Source: Candidatus Protistibacter heckmannii (GTDB taxonomy: Bacteria; Pseudomonadota; Gammaproteobacteria; Burkholderiales; Burkholderiaceae). Taken from it: 64,000 nucleotides of DNA. The translations under genes and the position numbers were made by a program. Shown here in pieces: positions 19,201 to 31,395 of the stretch. Within the stretch, counting starts at the first letter, position 1. Each line of letters opens with the position of its first letter. The stretch spans positions 334,001 through 398,000 of the forward strand of contig JALBVF010000002.1 in NCBI GenBank assembly GCA_025050535.1. The letters are read 5' to 3'. The notes below the pieces were generated by a model. It saw only the letters and a program-made list of their open reading frames with translations. It did not search any database and had not been told where the DNA came from.

Positions 19201-20080
19201 CGCGCGGCCCGACTACGGCTCGCGCCAGTAGCTGCGGCGCGTGATCGAGGCGCTGGCGCGCCTCGACGGCCAAGCCCGAGGAAATTGCCGCCGGCCGCTG
19301 CTACGGCGCGGCGGATATCAAGGAATGCGAACTCGCCTGGCACGTCTACGAATCCGCGCGCCAGGCGCAGCCCACCCTCGTGCTCGGCAGATTGACCAAC
19401 GGCCGGATCGCGGCGGTGTGCGACGAGACTTTCCCCTGCATCGACAGCCATCTCGTTGGCAACATGGACATCATCGGCGAGCTGGTGTCGCCCGGGCGCG
19501 CGGGCAGCGTGTTATGCGTGTCGCAATGGAGCCCCGCGGTGAACGACGCACTGATCCTGGGCGCGATCCACGGCGGCAAGGACATTCTCTTCGCCTCGCC
19601 TCGCCGCGCTGCGAGGAAAACATCTGGGGCGCGAAGGCGGACCGCCTCACGGTGAACGGCCGCGAACTCGTGGCGGTGGACGCCTGCCGGCGCTACCGCA
19701 TCGTCGCCGCGCAGGACTGCGGGCGGATTCTCGGCGAGGGCGCGCGCTTCATGCCCGCGGAGCTGGCGCTGCCCTTCGGCTTTCCGGAATATCTGGCGGC
19801 CATCCGCCGCTACCTGGACAACCGCAGCCTGCTCGAGGGCCTCTGGCTGCGTCCGCCGGAGCGGCTCGATCTCAACGCCTGGTGTCTCGCCGCCTCCGGC
19901 CTGCGCGAACGGCATGCCTCCGAGCCCACGCGGCGCGCCTTCCCGGCCTTCGCGCAGGACACCGTCTCCACGCCGCGGCGCCACACGGAAGCGCGGCGCG
20001 AGATGCTGCGGAAAGTGCAGCGGGAGCTGCGTCAGGATATGACGCCGCGCTTCAATTCGGCGGATAACCCGCCTGCTTGA
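19160..20080 (+). pseudogene. unrecognised protein, multiply disrupted
   Basis: A clearly coding but broken frame that I could not assign. The reconstructed protein contains RVIEALARLDG, EEIAAGRCYGAADIKECELA, VCDETFPCIDSHLVGNMDII, LILGAIHGGKDILFASPRC, EENIWGAKADRLTVNGRELV and PERLDLNAWCLAASGLRERH. Lesions: TAG at 19229-19231 (probably Trp), an extra base near 19270, and a 5-bp tandem duplication (cctcg) near 19600 that shifts frame. The 5' end is missing and merges into the ligase fragment on the opposite strand, so a rearrangement junction lies around 19160-19200. The 3' end overlaps copZ by 29 bases on the opposite strand. Confidence 0.6.
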
Positions 20081-20225
20081 GGGCGTCGACGATCTTTTCC
20101 TTGTCCGCCGTGGTCTGCACTTCCACCTTGTGGGTGGGCAGGTCGACCTGGTCCACGCCCTGGATGGCCTTGGTGAAACGGCTCACGCAGTGGCTGCAGC
20201 TAATGGCGTCGATGGTGAATTCCAT
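20052..20225 (-). CDS. copZ: copper chaperone with HMA domain
   Basis: 57-residue heavy-metal-associated domain protein that carries Cu(I) in the cytoplasm. The metal site is ISCSHCVSRF, a Cys-x-x-Cys at about residues 10-13, and the single beta-alpha-beta-beta-alpha-beta domain ends with IVDALKQAGYPP. The ATG at 20225 gives the standard CopZ length; longer upstream starts lack family support. Divergent from copA across a 172-base interval with a CueR operator, so it is probably copper-induced as well. Confidence 0.87.
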   Translation of the reverse strand: MEFTIDAISCSHCVSRFTKAIQGVDQVDLPTHKVEVQTTADKEKIVDALKQAGYPPN

Positions 20226-20327
20226 GATTCGCACTCCTGATTTCATTGGATTGGCCGCCAGTGTGAAGCTTCCCATGGAGGGACGGTCAAGCATTCGGGC
20301 CGTTGTTTGATCCGGATCATACGATTT

Positions 20328-20348
20328 ACCTTGTCACCATGGTAAGGT
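20328..20348 (+). promoter_or_regulatory. CueR operator in the copA promoter
   Basis: Inverted repeat ACCTTG ... TAAGGT around a 9-base centre (TCACCATGG), the arrangement bound by CueR-type MerR regulators. It begins inside a TTTACC that can act as the -35 box and would hold the usual over-long 19-base spacer before a weak -10 region. Position is 50 bases upstream of copA and 103 bases upstream of divergent copZ. Confidence 0.75.
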
Positions 20349-20397
20349 TCGCCATCCCTCGCATCGCATCCGCCGATGCATCCACCGGGCATCCAAC

Positions 20398-22360
<1,963 letters not shown>

Positions 22361-22368
<8 letters not shown>

Positions 22369-22795
22369 ATCAAAACACATAATGCCGGCCGCCGCGCCCC
22401 TGGGTCCGCTCAATATCGGCCAGGCCGCCGCGCGCTCGGGCGTGACGGCCAAGATGATCCGCCACTACGAGGCCCTCGGCCTGCTGCCCAAGGTGAGCCG
22501 AACGGACTCGGGCTACCGCCAATACGGCGAGGCCGAAATCCACACGCTGAGCTTTATCAAGCGCGCGCGCAGCCTGGGCTTCAGCATGGCGGAGATCGTC
22601 GCGTTGCTCAAACTCTGGCAGAACAAGCGCCGCGCCAGCGCCGACGTGAAGCGCATCGCGCTGGAACACGTCGCGGACCTGGAGCGGCGCATCGCCGAGA
22701 TGGCCGCGATGCGCGACACGCTCGGCTATCTGGCCGCCTGCTGCCACGGCGACCACCGGCCGGACTGCCCGATCCTCGGAGAATTGGCGGCCTGA
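22361..22795 (+). CDS. cueR: copper-responsive MerR-family regulator
   Basis: 144-residue MerR-type activator. The winged helix-turn-helix starts [25 protein letters not shown], the dimerisation helix covers roughly residues 90-125, and the C-terminal metal loop is [13 protein letters not shown], with the Cys pair spaced as in Cu(I) sensors of the CueR class. The start ATG overlaps the copA stop by 8 bases, so the two are translated from one message, and the operator at 20328 makes the pair autoregulated. No damage is visible, unlike copA. Confidence 0.88.
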
Positions 22796-22801
22796 ACAAA
22801 C

Positions 22802-22825
22802 CGTGGCCGGGCGCACCCGGCCACG
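22802..22825. terminator. strong hairpin between convergent genes
   Basis: Perfect 10-bp stem CGTGGCCGGG / CCCGGCCACG with the loop CGCA, sitting 6 bases after the cueR stop and 6 bases before the stop of the convergent multicopper oxidase. No T run follows on either strand, so it may terminate inefficiently or stabilise 3' ends. Confidence 0.6.
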
Positions 22826-22831
22826 CCTGCT

Positions 22832-24168
22832 TCAGCCGTGCCCCCCCATTCCCGCCGCCCGGCATGCGCATCGGATCGGGCCGGCCCGAGGGCTCGGGTA
22901 GTTCCGCGTCGGGGCCGTCCCACTGATAGGCTAGCGAGTCCTTCGGATGCCGGTACCAGCCGGGGTCCTTGAAGTCGTTGCGCGCGAGGCCCTTGCGCAC
23001 CTTGACCATGGTGAACATGCCGCCCATCTCGATGCCGCCGAAGGGGCCTTCGCCCATCATCATCGGCAGCGTGTTCTCGGGTAGCGGCATGCGCATGCCG
23101 CCCATCGAACCGCCGCGCTCGCCCATGGCCATGTAGCCGAGGATCAGGTTGTTGATCTTCTCGGCCACACTCGCATGGTCCACGCCGAGCATGTTCGGCA
23201 GGTTGTGGCCCATGGCGTTAATGGCGTGGTGCGACTTGTGGCAATGGAACGCCCAGTCGCCCTCCTCGGTGGCGTCGAATTCGATGGCGCGCATCTGACC
23301 CACCGCGATGTAAGTGGTCACCTCGGGCCAGCGCGCGCTCTTGGGAACCCAGCCGCCGTCGGTGCCGGCGACTTCGAACTCGTGGCCGTGCATGTGGATC
23401 GGATGGTTGGTCATCGTCAGATTGCCGACGCGGATGCGCACCCGGTCGCCCTGGCGGCAGACCATCGGGTCGATGCCGGGAAAGACGCGGCTGTTGAAGG
23501 TCCAGAGGTTGAAGTCGAGCATGGTGCTGACCTTGGGCCGGAAGCTGCCGTGATCGATGTCGTAGGCGTTGAGAAGGAAGACGAAGTCGCGGTCAGCGCG
23601 GTGCTGCGCGGGGTCCTTGGGATGGGTGATCCACATACCCATCATGCCCATGGCCATCTGCATCATCTCGTCGGCATGCGGGTGATACATGAAGGTGCCG
23701 GGGCGCTTGGCGACGAATTCATAGACGAAGGTCTTGCCGGGCTGGATGCCGGGATGGGTCAGGCCGGTGACGCCGTCCATGCCGTTGGGCAGGCGCTGGC
23801 CGTGTCAGTGGATCGAGGTGTGCTCGGGCAGCTTGTTGGTGACGAAGAGGCGCACGCGGTCGCCCTCCACCACTTCGATCGTCGGCTCCGGCGACTGGCC
23901 GTTGTAGCCCCAGAGCCGCGCGGTCATGCCGGGCGCGATCTCGCGCTCCACCGGCTCGGCCACGAGGTGGAATTCCTTGACGCCGTCCTTCATGCGCCAG
24001 GGCAGGGTCCAGCCGTTGAGCGTGACCACCGGCGAATACGGCCGGCCGTTGGGCGGCGCGAGCGAGGGCTGCGTCGCGGCCTTGTCCATGAGAGGCGCCT
24101 CGGGCAGCGAAGCCGCGCCAACGCGGCTCACCGCCGCCGCCTTTGAAGAAGTCTCTGCGGGTCACCAT
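22832..24168 (-). pseudogene. multicopper oxidase (periplasmic copper resistance), disrupted
   Basis: Copper oxidase of the CopA/CueO-like group that oxidises Cu(I) in the periplasm. A Tat signal start is present (MVTRRDFFKGGG). Copper motifs visible in order: the expected IHWHGQRLPNG, MYHPHADEM, HPIHMHGHEF and HCHKSHHAINAMGH. Damage: a deletion/frameshift right after the Tat motif near 24125, TGA at 23807-23805 exactly at the Trp of the first copper motif, and a shift at the 3' end (TGA at 22834-22832 in another frame). The ATGGTGA start overlaps the TolC-like gene's stop at 24162, showing a coupled operon. Confidence 0.83.
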
Positions 24169-25560
24169 TTCGTTTCCTTCTGATTCGTGTCGCGGGCGAG
24201 TTCGGCGTGCGCGGGACCGGCCCCGGTCAGGGCGGCCTGCAGCGCGGAATCGGCCATCCAGAAATCGCGCTGCGCATCGATGGCGGCGTTCACCGCCAGC
24301 ACCTGGGTGCGCGCATCGGCCAGCAGCTCGAATACGCTGGCGAGCATGCCGTTGTGGCGCAGCAGCTGTTCGTCGGAGATGCGCTTTTTCAGCGGCACCA
24401 CTTCGTCGCGGTAGAGCTTGGCCAGGCCGTAGGCGGAACGGTAGCCGGTGTAGGCGTCACGTGCCTCGGAGCGGGCTTTGACGGCGAGCTCGGCAGCGCG
24501 GTTGAAGGCGCCGCATGTAGACGGTCTCGGCGCGCGCCACGCGCGCGCTTCCCCAGTCGAAGAGAGGCAGCTGGAATTCGATCTCGTAGCCGGACTGGCG
24601 GCTGCCGTCGTTGAAGCCGTTACGCTGGTAACCGGCGTTGAGCACGTTGACGAAGCGCGTGGCCTTGAAGAGGCAGAGCGCGTCGACGGTGGCCGAGAGG
24701 TCGCGCTGCGCGGCGAGCAGGTCGAGCCGGTTGGCTAGGGCCTGCCTACTCCTCGGCGTCGGCGGCTTAGCGCGACGCGGCCGGCAGATCGGGATGGCGC
24801 TCGGGCAGGCGCTGCGCGAGGGCGGCGGACTGCGCGTCGTCCATGCCGAGCAGGCGCGCGAGGCGTTCGCGCTCCGCCGTCTGCGCGCGCTCGAGCTGCG
24901 CGGCGGCCTCGCCCTGGAAGGCTTCCTCGCGCGCCTGCTGCAGCCGGCTCCAATTTCCCGCCGCCGCCATGCGCCGCGCGAGTTCCGCGCCGGCCTGGGC
25001 GGCTTCGCTGACCTGCTCCAGGTAGGTGACGTTCTGGCGCGCGGCGACGGCGGCGTAGAAGCTACTGCGCGTCTCGTCGGCGATGCGCAGAACCTCGCCG
25101 GCGGCGCGCAGCTGCGCCTGCTTGAAGCGGCCGAGTTCGATGCGCGTGGCCATGGGCATAGTCAGCAGGCTCAGCACCGGCAGCATCGGCTTGCGCTTGA
25201 GTTCGATCTCGCCGCCGCGCACGAGGCGGCCGAAGGTGAGGCTCGGGTTCTGGATGCGCCCGGCCTGCACGAGGTCCGCCTCGGCGAGGCCGAGTTCGGC
25301 ATAGGTGGCCTGCAGGCCTTTGTTGTTCAGGATAGCGATCTGCACCGCGTTGTCGGCGCTCAGAGGCGCAGCGGCGGGCGGCGTCTTTCCGTTCAGCAGT
25401 TCGGCGACGCGCGCGTCCATTGCGCGTCTTTGCCGATGCGCTCGCACGCGATCTTCTCCATGGAGGAAAAGCCGCCGTCGGCGGAAAAGCTGGCGCAGCC
25501 CGCAAGACTTGCCGCCAGCGCCAGCGCGGGCAGCCTGGCCGCCCGGATGGGGATATGCAT
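24162..25560 (-). pseudogene. TolC-family outer-membrane efflux lipoprotein, multiply frameshifted
   Basis: Outer-membrane factor for metal efflux. N-terminus has a lipoprotein signal with LAASLAGC, then SADNAVQIAILNNKGLQATYAELGLAEADLVQAGR (two blocks), GNWSRLQQAREEAF, and the C-terminal repeat half EIEFQLPLFDWGSARVARAE and KRISDEQLLRHNGMLASVFELL (split). Lesions: a deletion plus frameshift near 25430, two stops and a frameshift near 24740-24785 (expected ADAEEQALANRLDLLAAQRDL), and a frameshift near 24505. The stop overlaps the multicopper oxidase start. With that gene and the His-rich gene upstream it formed a copper-resistance operon. Confidence 0.8.
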
Positions 25561-25649
25561 GATGACATCGAGTCGTTTGCCGCGGACGGCGCGCGCCGTC
25601 CGCCAATCCGGGCGCGATCAGCCTCAGGCTGGGCCGCGAACGGGACGGT

Positions 25650-25997
25650 TCAAACGGGAAGAGGTCTGGGAGGACGCCGCATGCCGGCGAGGAAGACCGC
25701 CGGCATGGCCGCCGCGCGGTAGGGGATGGCCTGGGGCGTGGCCGCCGGCAGGCATTGGAAAACGGGAAGGGCCGGATCGGCCAGGGCGAACGAGCAGCAG
25801 GCGGCTTCGTGGTCCGCCGCCTTGTGGTCCGCCATGTTGTGATCGGAGGACGCGCTCGGCGCGGCCGGGTCGGTCTGGGGCGCCGCGTCCGCCGCCGGCG
25901 CGGCGTGATGATGCGCATGCGCGTCCGCCCCGGCGGCCGCCACGCTTTGCAGCGGCAGCGCGAACAGGAGCAACCAGAGGAAACAGCGCCGGAACAT
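25650..25997 (-). CDS. His-rich exported metal-resistance protein
   Basis: 115-residue secreted protein: signal peptide (MFRRCFLWLLLFALPLQSVA), then a metal-binding stretch GADAHAHHHAAPAAD and further His in SSDHNMADHKAADHE, a CC pair and the Arg/Pro-rich end RRPPRPL. This layout matches small periplasmic proteins encoded with copper or Co-Zn-Cd efflux genes. It is intact and is the first gene of the minus-strand operon His-rich - TolC - multicopper oxidase, 90 bases ahead of the TolC remnant. A TATAAT sequence on the minus strand at about 26046-26051 may be its -10 box. Confidence 0.75.
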   Translation of the reverse strand: MFRRCFLWLLLFALPLQSVAAAGADAHAHHHAAPAADAAPQTDPAAPSASSDHNMADHKAADHEAACCSFALADPALPVFQCLPAATPQAIPYRAAAMPAVFLAGMRRPPRPLPV

Positions 25998-26188
25998 GGA
26001 TGGGCGTGAGGCTCGTCGAAACAGTCATCGATACGGGGTTGCCGATTATATGAGAAGGCGGCGCGACAACCCTCCAACGCCCCGCGCGGCGAGCGCCATC
26101 ACTTTTCCTGATGGCCAACCAGGGCGAAATCCTATTTCCACGCGCGGCGTCGCTGCTGCATGCTGCTACCCAAAAACAAGGAGGAGAT

Positions 26189-27154
26189 ATGCACGTCATG
26201 CTGCGGATGCTTATTCTGGCCGTCCTCGCCCTGTTCCCGCTCGCCGTCCGCGCGGCGGGACCCTGGCCTGAAAAACCGGTCAAGCTCGTCGCTCCCCTCG
26301 CGGCAGGCGGCCCGGTGGAAATCGCCGCGCGCATCCTCGCCGAAAGCCTGGGCGCGCAGTTGGGCAAGCCCGTCATCGTCGACAACCGGGGTGGAGAGGG
26401 CGGCAAGGTCGGCGTGGAGGCGGTCACCAAGGCCGCGCCCGACGGCTACACGCTGCTGCTCGCGCTCGATTCGATCCTCGCGGTCAATCCGCTGCTCTAC
26501 GGCAAGATGAACTTAGACATGAACGCGGACCTCACGCCCGTTGGCCAGATGGCCAACCTGACCAGCGTGCTGGTGGTCAACGCCAAGCTGCCGATCAAGA
26601 CCGTGCCCGAGCTGATCGCATGGTCCAAGACCCACCGCATGACCTTCGGCTCCGGCGGCAACGGCACCGCCGGCCATCTCTACGGCGAGCGCCTCAAGGC
26701 CGGCTATCAGCTCGACTGAGAGCACGTCCCGTATCGCGGCAACGTGCTGGCGGTGCAGGACCTCGTGGCGGGCAATATCGATCTGATCGTCTCGCTCATC
26801 CCCTCGGTGCTGCCGCATATCCAATCGGGCCGGCTGCGCGCCCTGGGCGTGACCTCCAATCATGAAGTGCCGCAGCTGCCCGGCCTGCAGCCGCTCTCCA
26901 AGCTCGGCTTCGAGAACTTCGAGGGCGTGTCCTGGCTGGCGCTGCTGGGCCCGCGCGATCTCACGCCCGAGGCGATGGCCGCGCTGCAAAAGGCGCTGCC
27001 GGTGGCACCCCGGCAGGCCGAGCTGGGACAGCGCTTCCAGAAGGTGGCGCTCGAACCGGCCTGGGCCAGCGGCGCGGCGGTGAAGACGCGCATGAACGAC
27101 GACGCCGCGCGCTGGAAGCGCCTGCTCGCCGACCGCACGATTTTCATGGATTGA
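26189..27154 (+). pseudogene. TctC/Bug-family receptor, one nonsense codon
   Basis: Periplasmic solute-binding protein of the tripartite tricarboxylate transporter type. Signal peptide at residues about 1-22 (ending VRAAG), then KLVAPLAAGGPVEIAARILAE, VDNRGGEGGKVGVEAVTKAAPDGYTLLLAL (split) and EHVPYRGNVLAVQDLVAGNID. TGA at 26717-26719 interrupts the frame after KAGYQLD; the rest is in frame to TGA 27152-27154, and the total of 321 codons is family length. The start ATG has a very strong AAGGAGGAG site. It is immediately followed by a sulfatase remnant (16 bases), suggesting joint expression. Confidence 0.84.
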
Positions 27155-27170
27155 ACGACAAGGCAAGACG

Positions 27171-28729
27171 ATGATCGACCACCGCGGGGGCCAGCGCCCT
27201 AATTTGCTTTTCCTGATAGCCGACCAGCTCACCGCGCTGGCGCCGAAGATCTACGGAAACGGCGTGTGCAAGACGCCCAATATCGACCGGCTCACGGCGC
27301 GCTCCACGCAGTTCCGCAACATGTACTGCAACTTCCCGCTGTGCGCGCCCTCGTGCGTGGCGCTGCTCACCGGCCAGCTGTCCAGCAAGGTGAGGGTCTA
27401 CGACAACGCCACCGAATTCGCCGCGTCCACGCCGACCTTCCTGCACTTTCTCAAGCTCGCCGGCTACCGCACCGTGCTCTCGGGCAAGATGCATTTCGTC
27501 GGCCCCGAGCAGCAGCACGGCTTCGACGAGTGGCTCACCACCGACATCTATCCCACCGACTTCGGCTGGACGCCGGACTGGCGCCAGGCCATTCCCATCG
27601 CCCCCACCGGCATGAAAATGCGCAGCGTGGTCGAGGCCGGCGTCTGCAAGCGCAGCATGCAGCTCGATTTCAACGACGACGTGACCAACCAGACGGTGCA
27701 GAAGGTCTACGACCTGGTCCGGCTCGAGCGCGACCGGCCGTTCTTCCTCTGCGTCTCGCTGACCCATCCGCACAATCCTTACTCGACCACCGGAGAGTTC
27801 TACGACCTCTACCGGCATGAGGACATCGACATGCCGGCGGTGGACGATCAGGACCCGGCCACGATGGACGCGCACAGCCGCCGCCTCTGGTACATGTTCC
27901 GCTGCGACGAGCACAAGGTGACGAGCGAGCACATCCGAACCGCGCGCCATGCCTACTACGCGATGATCAGCTATGTGGACGCCCAGGTCGGCCGCCTGCT
28001 CGACGCGCTCGAGGCGATGGACTTGAGCGAATCCACCGCCATCATTTTCACCTCCGACCACGGCGACATGCTCGGCGAGCGCGGCCTCTGGTACAAGTGG
28101 GTGCACTACGAGAGCGCGGTGCGCATTCTGCTGCTGATCTCGTTGCCCGGGCAGACGCAGGGTCAGTCGCGAGAGCAGCAGGTCTCGTTGGTGGACCTCT
28201 TCCCGATGATCCTCGATCTGTGCGGCGCGAGCGCGCCCGCCGCGCAGGCCGCGCGCGTCGCCGGCCACACGCTCGCGCCGCTGCTCGCACCGCAGCGGGC
28301 CGGCGCGGCGCAACCTGCCTGGGACGACGTGGCCTTCGGCGAGATGAACGCCGAGGGCGCGCTCTCGCCGCGCCGCAGCTCTACGACCTGGAGCGCGATC
28401 CTCACGAACTCGACAACCTGGCCGGCCGCGCCGAGACCGCGAAGGTCGAGGCCGAACTCAAGCAGCTGGTGCTCGCCACCTGGAACCCGCCGCGGCTGCA
28501 CGAGGACATCCAGCGCAGCCAGCTCGACCGGCTACTGATCAAGTAATGCCTGCTCACCGGCCAATACCGCCCCTGGGACTACCAGACGCACAAGGACGCC
28601 GCGCGCAAGTACGTGCGCTCGGGCCCGCTCTCGAGCCCCTCGGTGGTCAAAGGCAAGCTGCGCTACCCGCCGGTGGCGCTGGCGCCGATGGACACGCCGC
28701 GTCCGCCCGACATGATGAGCCTGGATTGA
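27171..28729 (+). pseudogene. sulfatase of the choline-sulfatase type, disrupted
   Basis: Type I sulfatase resembling BetC choline-sulfatase. N-terminal metal-binding QRPNLLFLIADQ, then the formylglycine motif region NFPLCAPSCVALLTGQ, GKMHFVGPEQQHGF, and FTSDHGDMLGERGLWYKW with metal ligands. The modification motif C-x-P-S-R has Cys at the Arg position (residue 62), which would block formylglycine formation. Other lesions: a deletion with frameshift near 28370 (the coding frame resumes at PQLYDLERDPHELDNL) and TAA at 28544-28546, after which the frame continues with CLLTGQYRPWDYQTHKDAAR to TGA 28727-28729. Substrate unknown. Confidence 0.82.
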
Positions 28730-28731
28730 AC

Positions 28732-29590
28732 ATGCCCATTTCCATGCGCGGGCTCGCCGCCCTGCTGGTCCTGCCGGCGCTCGCCGCCGACACCGACACG
28801 CACGCTCAAGGCGCCGCCGGCTATCCGACCCGGCCCCTGCACTGGGTGGTGCCATATACGCCGGGCGGCGTGACCGATTCGGTGGCGCGCGCGGTGCCCG
28901 ACGGCTACACCTTTCTGCTCTCCACGCCGCCGATCTCGGTCAACGGCCTGCTCTATCCGAACCTGGGCTTCGATCCGGCCAAGGACTTGAAGACGGTGGC
29001 GATGATCGCGCGCAAGCCAAACGTGCTCGTGGTGCCGGCCGCCTCGCCGCTGCGCAGCGTGGCTGATCTGATCGCGGCCGCCCGGCGCGAGCCCGGCATC
29101 GGCACCGTGCCGCATCTGGTGAGCCTGCTGCTGGCGGCCAACCTGAATCTGGCGGTGACGCCGGTGCCGTACAAGGGTAGCGCCGCGGTGCTGCAGGACC
29201 TGATCGGCGGGCAGCTGAGCGCGGCCCATGGACAATCTCTACGCGCAGATGCCACATCTGTGCTCAGGCAAGGTGCGCGTGCTGGCGGTGCTCTCGCCAA
29301 AACGCTCGGCGCTGCTGCCCGAGGTGCCGGGCATGGCCGAGCTGGGGATCCCCACGCTGGCTGATTTCGACGGCACCGGCTGGATCGGTGTGGTGGCGCC
29401 CGCCGCGCTACCTGAGGACGTGCAGCAGAAACTGGGCAAGGCGGCGGCGATGCCCGACGTGATCGCCAAGCTGGAGGTCTACGGGCTGGAAATCGACGAG
29501 CAGGCGCCGGACGTCTATGCGCGCACGCTGCAGGGCGAGGCCGTCAAATGGCAGGGGCTTATCCGCCGCGCCGGGGTCAAGCTCGACTAG
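28732..29590 (+). pseudogene. TctC/Bug-family receptor, deletions and frameshift
   Basis: Third Bug-type receptor in the window. Signal peptide (MPISMRGLAALLVLPALA), WVVPYTPGGVTDSVARAV, then PDGYTFLLSTPP directly, so the roughly 35 residues normally between these blocks (NRPGAGGNIG region) are missing in frame. A second small deletion lies near 29095 and a frameshift near 29225 (QLSA|MDNLYAQMPHL). The last part GLEIDEQAPDVYARTLQGEAVKWQGLI (split) is normal for the family and ends at TAG 29588-29590, overlapping the convergent LysR gene by 14 bases. It follows the sulfatase stop by 2 bases. Confidence 0.82.
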
Positions 29591-30530
29591 CGGTGCGGGA
29601 CGCGGGCCCGCCGCCGGATGCGCCCTCGGGAGAGATGGTGTGCAGGATCGCGCGCACCGCGGCGACGCTGTCTTCGTTGCGCTGCTTGGCGCGCACCGCG
29701 CTGACGAGGGTGCGCACGATGGAGGGGCTGCGGATCGGGCAATGTGAGAGCAGGCCCTGGCGCAGCTCTTCCCTCACGACCAAGGGTGCGAGCACCGCAT
29801 AGCCCGCGCCTTGGCTGACCAGGTACTTGATCTCGGTGACGGAGTCGAGCCGGGCGACGACGTTCAGGCGCAGCTTGTGCTCGGCCGCCGCCTGCTGCAT
29901 CACCTTGCCCAGGTCGTGCTTGGAGGTGGAGATCAGCAGGGGGTACTGCGGCAGGTCGTCGAGCTTGATCGCGCGGCCGGGACGCAGCGCGCCGGCCTTG
30001 CCGACCAGAGCGAGCTTCTCGGTGAGAAGCTCCTCGACGTCGAGCCGGCTCAGCGACTGCGCCGAGAACAGCACGCCGATGTCGATGCGCCCCGAGCGCA
30101 GCCATTCGAGCACGAAGCCCGACATGCCCTCGACGATCTCCAGGCGGATGCCGGGATGTGCGCTTTCCGTGCGCCGGATCAGTTCCGCCGCGAAGGGCGC
30201 GATCACCGAATTGGGCAGGCCAACGCGCACCGTCTCGCGCCGCGCGCGCGGCCGCCCGGCCGGCTGCTCGGAGGCGGGCTGCGCGAACAGGCCGCGCAGT
30301 TTCTCCGCCTGGGTCAGCACCGTCTCGGCCTGGGCCTTGACCCGCTCGCCCTCGGCCGTCATCTGCACGCCGAGCGAATGCCGCTGCAGCAGCGTCATGC
30401 CCAGCTCAGCCTCGAGCACCTGGATCTGTGCGGTGAGCGCAGGCTGGACGATGTGCAGGCTGGCGGCGGCCCGCGAGATGCTGCACTGGCGGGCGGCTTC
30501 GATAAAGTATCTGAGTTGGCGCAGCTCCAT
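29577..30530 (-). CDS. LysR-family regulator, CbbR/NAC-like
   Basis: 317-residue intact LysR protein. Start MELRQLRYFIEAARQCSISRAAASLHIVQPALTAQI (two blocks) is the canonical helix-turn-helix; effector domain begins ETVRVGLPNSVIAPFAAEL. The ATG at 30530 matches the universal LysR start. The C-terminus is convergent with and overlaps the Bug receptor remnant, so it probably regulated that receptor/sulfatase group. The related NAC/YofA-like members respond to nitrogen or aromatic acids; the effector is unknown here. Confidence 0.88.
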   Translation of the reverse strand: MELRQLRYFIEAARQCSISRAAASLHIVQPALTAQIQVLEAELGMTLLQRHSLGVQMTAEGERVKAQAETVLTQAEKLRGLFAQPASEQPAGRPRARRETVRVGLPNSVIAPFAAELIRRTESAHPGIRLEIVEGMSGFVLEWLRSGRIDIGVLFSAQSLSRLDVEELLTEKLALVGKAGALRPGRAIKLDDLPQYPLLISTSKHDLGKVMQQAAAEHKLRLNVVARLDSVTEIKYLVSQGAGYAVLAPLVVREELRQGLLSHCPIRSPSIVRTLVSAVRAKQRNEDSVAAVRAILHTISPEGASGGGPASRTASRA

Positions 30531-30535
30531 GCGGC

Positions 30536-31330
30536 CTATCCTAGCAGCCGGCCGGCGGACCGCGAAAGATGGATTACCCCAATGCAAGCGCCGCGATTCA
30601 CTGGGGCCGCTCGGCCGCGCGCCACTTCCTTCACCACCTCGGCGAAGAGCGTGCACAGCCAGATGTGCGCCGGGTCGTGGCGGTAGCGCGCAGCCAGGCC
30701 ATCTCCACCGGGAAGGTGCCCAGATCGACGGGCGCGGGCAGGATCTTCAAACGCGCGTCGCCGGCCAGGGGGTGGCAGATCAGGCCGTGCAGCGTCGCGC
30801 AGTAGTCGGTGACCGCAACCATTTCCGGGATGGCCAGGAAATGCGTCACCGAAACGGCGACCTCGCGGCGCAGCCCCTGGCGTTCCAACGCCTGGAAGAG
30901 CCCCGCACGGAGCCGCCCGGGCGGCAGCACGTTCACATGCTTGAGCTGCTCGTACTGCGCCTTCGTGATGCGGCGCTTGACCAGCGGATGGTCGGCGCGC
31001 ACCACGCAGGCCAGGCTCTCCTTCATCAAATGCTGCACGATCAGATTGTCGGGGGATCGATGACGAGCCCGAGCACCAGCGCCATCGTGTCCGACATGAC
31101 GCCGGTCTCGGTAAGGTCCGCACCGAATGGCGTGAGGCGCAGCCGGATCCCCGGCGCGCGCTCGCGCAGGCGCGCCACGATGGCCGGCACGAAGACGAAC
31201 TCCACATAGCTGTTCGGGGCGATAGTGACGAGCATGTCGGCCTTCGCCGGATTGAATTCCTGTTGCCCCAGGATCACTTCGTCCAGGCTGCTGAGCGCCT
31301 TCGCGCTGCACTGGCGGCTCGCGAAGCGCA
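30536..31330 (-). pseudogene. LysR-family regulator, N-terminally truncated and frameshifted
   Basis: Effector-domain remnant of a NahR-type LysR protein. Recognisable parts: FVFVPAIVARLRERAPGIRLRL, DHPLVKRRITKAQYEQLKHVNV, AVSVTHFLAIPEMVAVTDYC and RYRHDPAHIWLCTLF. The DNA-binding domain is missing; upstream of about 31330 the sequence merges with a TniQ remnant. Frameshifts lie near 31050 (LVIDPPTI | DNLIVQHLMKES) and near 30690. The last part runs to TAG 30538-30536, 6 bases from the neighbouring LysR start. Confidence 0.72.
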
Positions 31331-31395
31331 TCCGCGAAACGGCGAATTGATCGGATAGCCAAGCGGCGCGAAGGATCAGATCGATTGCAAGAATA

